This document shows positions 5,217-9,735 of a stretch of DNA of 9,735 nucleotides, piece by piece. This DNA is from an uncultured Collinsella sp. (GTDB taxonomy: Bacteria; Actinomycetota; Coriobacteriia; Coriobacteriales; Coriobacteriaceae). Where the stretch lies: the NCBI GenBank assembly GCA_902494295.1, contig CABUSL010000077.1, positions 1 to 9,735 on the forward strand. Direction: 5' to 3'. The position numbers and the translations under genes are program-made. The first letter of the stretch is position 1. The number at the start of each line of letters is the position of its first letter. The notes beneath the pieces are model-generated. The model worked only from the letters and a program-made list of their open reading frames with translations. It made no database searches and was not told where the DNA came from.

Positions 5217-5780
5217 ATGGTTCCTACGCAACATTCCGCGTTGAGGGGCGTTTTTGAGTGGATCGCGGTCATCGCGATCGCGCTGGTCGCCACCTTCCTG
5301 ATTCGCTCGTTTGTGGTCGAGCCCTTTGTGGTGCCCACCGGCTCCATGGAGTCCACGATCGAGATTGGCGACCAGATCTTGGCACAAAAGGTGAGCCTCG
5401 AGCTCGGTCAGCCCGTCAAGCAGGGCGATATCGTGGTGTTTCACAACCCCGATGGCACCTCCGAGCATGATGTTCTTGTCAAGCGCGTTATTGCCACGGC
5501 CGGCCAGACGGTCGACCTGCAGGATGGCAAGGTGGTCGTTGACGGCCAAGCGCTCGACGAGGACTATACGACGGGCATGAGCTGGCCACTTTCGGTCCAA
5601 GCGCCCGGCGCTCAGGTAAGCTATCCCTACACCGTTCCCGACGGGTGCGTGTGGGTGATGGGCGACAACCGCGAAAACTCTGCCGACTCACGCTACTTTG
5701 GTCCCGTCGATCGCTCTGATTTGATCGCTGTGGCACTCGTTCGCTACTGGCCGCTCAACCGCATCGGCGCTATCGACTAA
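5217..5780 (+). CDS. lepB: Signal peptidase I
   Basis: Encodes 187 residues of a membrane-bound serine protease that removes signal peptides from secreted proteins on the outer face of the cytoplasmic membrane. A short N-terminal stretch leads into one membrane helix (about residues 12-31). PTGSMEST carries the nucleophile Ser43, LVKRVIA the general base Lys89, and GDNRENSADSR (149-159) is the conserved box E. Size and single-helix topology match Gram-positive type enzymes rather than the larger two-helix E. coli LepB. Start ATG 5217 was chosen over GTG 5211 because GAGGAG ends at 5211, leaving 5-nt spacing. It begins 2 nt after the trmD stop, so it is co-transcribed and probably translationally coupled with trmD. 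Confidence 0.95.
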   Translation: MVPTQHSALRGVFEWIAVIAIALVATFLIRSFVVEPFVVPTGSMESTIEIGDQILAQKVSLELGQPVKQGDIVVFHNPDGTSEHDVLVKRVIATAGQTVDLQDGKVVVDGQALDEDYTTGMSWPLSVQAPGAQVSYPYTVPDGCVWVMGDNRENSADSRYFGPVDRSDLIAVALVRYWPLNRIGAID

Positions 5781-5787
5781 AAACCGC

Positions 5788-5793
5788 TATAGT
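5788..5793 (+). promoter_or_regulatory. Possible -10 box upstream of glyQ
   Basis: TATAGT lies in the 59-nt gap between lepB and glyQ and matches the -10 consensus at five of six bases, followed by a GTACAGTAC near-palindrome. No matching -35 hexamer is visible at the right distance. No terminator separates lepB from glyQ, so glyQS may be read from the upstream operon, from this weak promoter, or both. Confidence 0.25.
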
Positions 5794-5839
5794 ACAGTAC
5801 CTAACCGTGTAATCGTTTCGACGAGGGGATATTAGAGGC

Positions 5840-6751
5840 ATGAACGCTTCATCGCTTTCCTTCCAAGACATCATCCTGCGCCTCCAGCAGTACTGGGGCG
5901 AGCAGGGCTGCGTCATTATGCAGCCCTATGACTCCGAGGTCGGTGCCGGTACCTTCCATACCGCGACCACGCTGCGCTCGCTCGGTCCCGCCGAGTGGCG
6001 CACCTGCTATGCGCAGCCCTGCCGCCGTCCCGCCGACGGCCGCTACGGCGAGAACCCCAACCGCATGCAGCACTACTATCAGTTCCAGGTGCTCATCAAG
6101 CCCTCGCCGGTCAACGCCCAGGAGCTCTACCTGGGTTCGCTGGCCGCCATTGGCCTGGACCCCAACGACCATGACGTCCGCTTTGTCGAGGACGACTGGG
6201 AGAGCCCGACCCTTGGCGCCTGGGGCCTTGGCTGGGAGGTCTGGCTCAACGGCATGGAGGTCACGCAGTTTACGTACTTCCAGCAGGTGGGCGGCATCGA
6301 GGTTGACCCCGTGCCCGTCGAGATCACCTATGGCCTAGAGCGCATCGCCATGTACGCCCAGGGCGTCAACTCCGTCTACGACCTGGTGTGGAGCTATCTG
6401 CCCGACGGAACGCCCATGACCTATGGCGACGTGTTCCTCGAGAACGAGCGCGAGTTCAGTGCCTATAACTTTGAGGTCGCCAACGTCGAGATGATGCGTC
6501 AGAAGTTTGACGACTTCGAGGCTGAGTGCCACTCCTGCCTGGAGCGCAAGCTGCCGCTGCCGGCGTATGACTGTGTCATGAAGTGCAGCCACGCTTTCAA
6601 TCTGCTCGATGCCCGCGGTGCGCTGTCCGCGGTCGAGCGTGCTAACTACATCCTGCGCGTCCGCGCCGTCGCCAAGGCGTGCTGCGAGGCCTATATGGCC
6701 GAGGTCGCCGGAGTCAACGAGAATGCCGACCAGGAAGGCGAGGTGGCGTAA
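5840..6751 (+). CDS. glyQ: Glycyl-tRNA synthetase alpha subunit
   Basis: Encodes 303 residues. With GlyS it forms the bacterial alpha2beta2 synthetase that charges tRNA-Gly; the alpha subunit holds the class II active site. LQQYWGEQGCVIMQPYDSEV (residues 15-34) and VGAGTFHTATTLR lead into CRRPADGRYGENPNRMQHYY (61-80), a motif-2 region, and YGLERIAMY (164-172) is the motif-3 region. Length is normal. ATG 5840 is preceded by GAGGGGA at 10 nt and GAGG immediately adjacent. It ends 3 nt before glyS. No T-box leader is present in the short upstream gap. A two-subunit GlyRS is unlike the single-chain form of many actinobacteria but fits Coriobacteriia (inference). Confidence 0.97.
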   Translation: MNASSLSFQDIILRLQQYWGEQGCVIMQPYDSEVGAGTFHTATTLRSLGPAEWRTCYAQPCRRPADGRYGENPNRMQHYYQFQVLIKPSPVNAQELYLGSLAAIGLDPNDHDVRFVEDDWESPTLGAWGLGWEVWLNGMEVTQFTYFQQVGGIEVDPVPVEITYGLERIAMYAQGVNSVYDLVWSYLPDGTPMTYGDVFLENEREFSAYNFEVANVEMMRQKFDDFEAECHSCLERKLPLPAYDCVMKCSHAFNLLDARGALSAVERANYILRVRAVAKACCEAYMAEVAGVNENADQEGEVA

Positions 6752-6754
6752 GCC

Positions 6755-8851
6755 ATGGCAGACGCTAAGGATTTCCTGTTTGAGATCGGTACGGAGGAAA
6801 TGCCCTCCGCGCCGCTGAATAATGCCGTCAAGCAGCTTGGCACCATGATCGCCAAGGGTCTCGACGAGGCCGGTCTGGCCCACGGCGAGGTCCGCGTGAT
6901 CTCGAGCCCGCGTCGTCTGGCTGCACTCGTTGCCGACGTCGCCACCGCGACCGATGAGGTTCACGAGGTCAAGCGTGGCCCCGCGGCCAACATTGCCTTC
7001 GACGCTGACGGTAACGCCACCAAGGCCGCCCAGGGCTTCGCCCGCAAGTGCGGTGTGGCTGCCGAGGACCTGGTCCGTCGCGAGGACACTGACGGTCGTG
7101 AGTATGTGTTCGCCGAGAAGAATATTCCCTCCGCACCGGCTACGCCGATTCTGACCGCTCTGTGCGAGAAGACCATCGCCGGCCTGCAGTGGCCCAACTA
7201 CCGCAGCCAGCGCTGGGGTCACGAGCATGCGACCTTTGTTCGTCCGGTCCGTTGGATTTGCTGCCTTCTGGGCGAGGACGTTGTGCCCGTGTCGTTTGCC
7301 GACGTGACGAGCGGCAACACCACGCGCGGTCATCGTGTACTTGGCCCTGGCGACCATGTGGTTGCCAGCCCCGCTGTTTATGAGCAGGTGCTCGAGGACG
7401 CCGGCGTGCTTTCTGCCGAGCGCCGTCGCGAGGCCATCCTCGCCGGTATCGCCGAGGTCGAGGCTGCCCGTCCCGGCTGCCATGTCGATACGCCCAAGAA
7501 AGTCTTTGAGGAGGTCATTAACCTCTGCGAGTGGCCGACGGTGCTCGTCGGTACCTTCGATGAGGAGTTCCTTAAGGTCCCGCACGAGATCATCTGCGAG
7601 TCCATGCTCACCAACCAGCGCTACTTCCCGATCTATGACGGCGAGGGCAAGCTCACGCGTGAGTTCGTGGTCGTCTCCAACAGCAAGCCCGAGAACGCCG
7701 AGCGCGTGATCGACGGCAACGAGCGCGTCGTGCGCGCCCGTCTGGACGACGCAAAGTTCTTCTACGAGGAGGACCTGAAGATCTCCCTCGACGAGTTCCG
7801 TGAGCGTCTGGCCAAGGTTGCCTTCCAGGAGAAGCTCGGTAGCGTGCTCGCCAAGTCCGAGCGCATCGAGCAGCTCGCGCTCGCTATTGCCCGCGAGGCT
7901 CATCTGGGCGCCCATCTTGCCGCCGACGCTGCTCGCGCCGCGCACCTGTGCAAGGCCGACCTGGTGTCTAACGCCGTCGTCGAGTTCACGAGCCAGCAGG
8001 GCGTGATGGGCGGTTATTACGCGACCGCGATGGGGGAGAACGACGAGGTCGCTCATGCTATTCGCGATCACTATCGTCCTCGCTTTGCCGGTGACGAGCT
8101 GCCCGAGGGCACCGCTGGCTGCATCGTGGCCTGTGCCGACAAGCTCGATACCATCGCCGGTATCTTTGCCATCGGCGAGCCCCCGACCGGCTCTTCGGAC
8201 CCCTATGCGCTGCGTCGTGCCGCTATCGGCATCATCAACATCCTGCGCGACCGCCTGCCGATCGACCCCACGTCGCTTATCGACTTTGCGCTCGAGCTCT
8301 ATAGTGAGCAGGGCATTGAGTTTGACGCCGCCGAAGTCGCCCAGCAGGTTCGCGACTTCTTCCATGGCCGCCTGGTGAGCATGGCCCGCGACGAGAAGAT
8401 CCCGGCCGACACCGTTGCTGCCGTCTCCGCGGTGCACATCATCGCCCCGTCCGTCTTCTTCGCCCGCTGCGCCGCCCTCGACGAGGCCCGCAAGAACGAT
8501 GCCGAGACCTTTGACAACCTGGCTACGGCCTATGCCCGTGCCGCGCATATCTCCAAGTCCGAGCTGGGCGCGGAGTACGACCGCAGCCTGATGGGCGAGG
8601 CCGAGCTCGCGCTTGCCGATGCTTCCGAGGCTGCTCAGACTGCTGTCGATGCTGCCCTTGCTGCCGAGGACTACCCGGCTGCATTTGCCGCCCTCGCCGC
8701 CCTGCGCGCGCCCATCGACCGTTTCTTCGATGAGGTTATGGTCATGGACAAGGACGAACAGCTCCGCGATAATCGCCTTAAGCTGCTCAACCGCTTCGAG
8801 GCCGTTTTCTCCGGCATCGCCAACATCGGTGAGCTTGCCCGCAAAAAGTAA
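6755..8851 (+). CDS. glyS: Glycyl-tRNA synthetase beta subunit
   Basis: Encodes 698 residues, the usual size. The beta subunit binds tRNA-Gly and is required for aminoacylation by GlyQ. It opens with FLFEIGTEEMPSAPLNNAVK, the family hallmark. Further family segments are WPNYRSQRWGHEHATFVRPV, MLTNQRYFPIYDGEG, QQGVMGGYYATAMGENDEVA in the HD-like region, and PPTGSSDPYALRRAAIGII. The C-terminal DALR-type anticodon-binding region ends with RLKLLNRFEAVFSGIANIGE. ATG 6755 follows the glyQ stop by 3 nt, indicating tight coupling. A very long open frame on the opposite strand is a by-product of GC-rich codon use and is not called. Confidence 0.97.
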   Translation: MADAKDFLFEIGTEEMPSAPLNNAVKQLGTMIAKGLDEAGLAHGEVRVISSPRRLAALVADVATATDEVHEVKRGPAANIAFDADGNATKAAQGFARKCGVAAEDLVRREDTDGREYVFAEKNIPSAPATPILTALCEKTIAGLQWPNYRSQRWGHEHATFVRPVRWICCLLGEDVVPVSFADVTSGNTTRGHRVLGPGDHVVASPAVYEQVLEDAGVLSAERRREAILAGIAEVEAARPGCHVDTPKKVFEEVINLCEWPTVLVGTFDEEFLKVPHEIICESMLTNQRYFPIYDGEGKLTREFVVVSNSKPENAERVIDGNERVVRARLDDAKFFYEEDLKISLDEFRERLAKVAFQEKLGSVLAKSERIEQLALAIAREAHLGAHLAADAARAAHLCKADLVSNAVVEFTSQQGVMGGYYATAMGENDEVAHAIRDHYRPRFAGDELPEGTAGCIVACADKLDTIAGIFAIGEPPTGSSDPYALRRAAIGIINILRDRLPIDPTSLIDFALELYSEQGIEFDAAEVAQQVRDFFHGRLVSMARDEKIPADTVAAVSAVHIIAPSVFFARCAALDEARKNDAETFDNLATAYARAAHISKSELGAEYDRSLMGEAELALADASEAAQTAVDAALAAEDYPAAFAALAALRAPIDRFFDEVMVMDKDEQLRDNRLKLLNRFEAVFSGIANIGELARKK

Positions 8852-8885
8852 GCTAGCCTGCGCATAAGCGCAAAAGGAGCCCCGC

Positions 8886-9735
8886 ATGGATTGCCCGGTC
8901 ACCGCTCGTCCCACCGTTATCGTTATCTCCGACTCGCTCGGCGATACCGCTTGTGAGGTGGTGCTTGCGGCGTCCGGGCAATTTGATGAAGGGGCTTTTC
9001 GTTTGTTGCGCCTGCCCAAGGTGACCTCGGTGGAGCAGGTGGAGTCGTTTGTGGGCCCGCGCGTCGATGCCGACCATCGCGATATTGCCGTGTTTCACAC
9101 CATTGTCGATCCGGCGCTTCGCGCCCGCGTGCTCGATTACCTGGGCATGCTGCATATCCGTTCGGTCGACCTGATCGGTCCGACGCTCGCCGTGCTATCG
9201 TCGCTCATCGGTGTGCCGCCCAAAGGCGTCGCGGGCGTGATTCACAGGACCGATGACCGCTATTTCCATCGTATCGAGGCCATGGAATATTTCGTTGAGC
9301 ACGATGACGGGCGCGGTTGCGACGATTTGTCGGGTGCCGATATCGTGCTGCTGGGCGTATCGCGCACGTCCAAGACGCCGCTGTCGATGTATCTGGCTTA
9401 TCAGGGCTACAAGGTTGCCAATGTTCCGTTGGCCCATGGCATGGAGCCGCCGAAGTCGATTTACGAGGTTGACCCGATGCGCCTGTTCGGCCTGATTTCG
9501 ACCGTCGATGTGATTTCTGAAATTCGCGATAGCCGCTTGGGCGATGACTACGCTCGTGCCGTTGCCGGCTCCTATGCCGAGCCCGAGAGCGTGCACAGCG
9601 AGCTCGAGGAAGCCCGTGCGCTCATGAAGCGCCTAGGCTGCTTTGTGGTACGTACCGACGGCAAGGCCATCGAGGAGAGCGCCCGACAAATCGTCGCAAC
9701 CGCGCCCGTCATCGTGCTCAACGAAATATTCCATG
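8886..9735 (+). CDS. ppsR: PPDK/PEP-synthase regulatory protein (DUF299), 3' end unreliable
   Basis: Open to the window edge, 283 codons visible. This family is a bifunctional kinase and phosphorylase that inactivates and reactivates pyruvate phosphate dikinase (or PEP synthase) by modifying a threonine. TVIVISDSLGDTACEVV (residues 10-26) is the N-terminal signature, GVIHRTDDRYFHRIEAMEY follows at 117-135, and the P-loop GVSRTSKTP lies at 157-165, followed by LAYQGYKVANVPL. ALMKRLGCFVVRTDGKAIEE matches the C-terminal end of the family, which normally stops near 270-280 residues. ATG 8886 has AAAGGAG 6 nt upstream. It sits 34 nt after glyS, and ppdK may follow (inference). From about codon 266 the sequence is the exact reverse complement of codons 132-150, so the final ~17 residues are not native-looking. 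Whether the substrate is PPDK or PEP synthase cannot be decided here. Confidence 0.9.
   Translation, partial: MDCPVTARPTVIVISDSLGDTACEVVLAASGQFDEGAFRLLRLPKVTSVEQVESFVGPRVDADHRDIAVFHTIVDPALRARVLDYLGMLHIRSVDLIGPTLAVLSSLIGVPPKGVAGVIHRTDDRYFHRIEAMEYFVEHDDGRGCDDLSGADIVLLGVSRTSKTPLSMYLAYQGYKVANVPLAHGMEPPKSIYEVDPMRLFGLISTVDVISEIRDSRLGDDYARAVAGSYAEPESVHSELEEARALMKRLGCFVVRTDGKAIEESARQIVATAPVIVLNEIFH
9281..9334 (+). repeat. Inverted repeat arm A inside ppsR
   Basis: These 54 bases, beginning CATGGAATATTTCG and ending GATTTGTCGGG, are perfectly complementary in reverse to 9682-9735. They encode residues 132-150 of the regulatory protein in a conserved, family-like context, so this arm appears to be the original copy. 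Confidence 0.95.
9682..9735 (-). repeat. Inverted repeat arm B ending at the window edge
   Basis: The perfect reverse complement of 9281-9334, with 347 nt between the arms. Identity breaks at 9681 (G opposite T at 9335), and the outer edge coincides with the last base of the window, so the arm may continue beyond. It lies where the gene should be reaching its native stop codon, so this arm looks like the derived copy. Probably a fold-back assembly artefact; otherwise a real inverted duplication. Confidence 0.95.

Noticed and set aside
5781..5839. A T-box or glycine riboswitch ahead of glyQS
   Set aside because: The gap is only 59 nt, with no specifier stem, no T-box core sequence and no terminator/antiterminator pair.
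6335..9019. An 894-codon open frame on the minus strand, antisense to glyS
   Set aside because: glyS on the plus strand is a complete, full-length match to its family. The antisense frame is rich in Gly, Val, Leu and Ala in the way expected from reading GC-biased codons backwards, and it shows no recognisable domain.
9281..9735. A phase-variable invertible segment controlling ppsR
   Set aside because: Inversion would reverse the P-loop-coding part of the gene, there is no recombinase gene nearby, and the repeat ends exactly at the window edge, so a fold-back artefact or end duplication is simpler.
1..9735. A CRISPR array, defence island, prophage or new multi-gene system
   Set aside because: All genes other than the RAYT fit known housekeeping families in usual orders; no direct-repeat array, toxin-antitoxin pair, integrase or unexplained gene cluster was seen.

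Overview
The window is a stretch of high-GC bacterial chromosome carrying mostly housekeeping genes. The family mix suggests a Coriobacteriia-type actinobacterium, Collinsella being my best guess. The reasons are GC-rich codon use, a two-subunit (alpha/beta) glycyl-tRNA synthetase instead of the single-chain form common in other actinobacteria, and a YqeK-RsfS and bS16-KhpA-RimM-TrmD layout shared with Firmicutes. This assignment is inference from gene content; no marker was searched.

Layout. (1) 1-879, plus strand: the 3' part of a yqeK-like HD-domain nucleotide hydrolase gene, then rsfS (ribosome silencing factor). (2) 878-1800: a compact mobile element, a REP-associated tyrosine transposase (RAYT, Y1/HUH family) that is visibly more AT-rich than its neighbours and is flanked by two related 36-nt repeats in inverted orientation. 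The left repeat overlaps the rsfS stop codon, and an intrinsic terminator lies between it and the transposase start. (3) 1835-3088, minus strand: dinB (DNA polymerase IV). (4) 3089-3289: divergent intergenic region with a likely leaderless dinB promoter and two candidate rpsP promoters. (5) 3290-5780, plus strand: a tight rpsP-khpA-rimM-trmD-lepB cluster. Its first three genes all start with TTG or GTG, and the usual rplS is absent between trmD and lepB. (6) 5840-8851: glyQ and glyS. (7) 8886-end: a pyruvate-phosphate-dikinase regulatory protein gene (PDRP/PpsR, DUF299) that runs off the window.

Functionally, the plus-strand genes serve ribosome assembly and its stress control (RsfS, bS16, RimM, KhpA), tRNA modification and charging (TrmD, GlyQS), protein export (LepB) and PEP/pyruvate metabolism (PDRP). 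DinB and the RAYT are the outsiders.

The oddest signal is at the right edge. The last 54 bases are a perfect reverse complement of bases 9281-9334, inside the same PDRP gene, and the change comes about where the native C-terminus should be. This looks like a fold-back, either an assembly or contig-end artefact or a true inverted duplication, so the last ~17 codons should not be trusted. I found no convincing new multi-gene system. The RAYT with its REP-like pair and the terminal fold-back are the items most worth following up.
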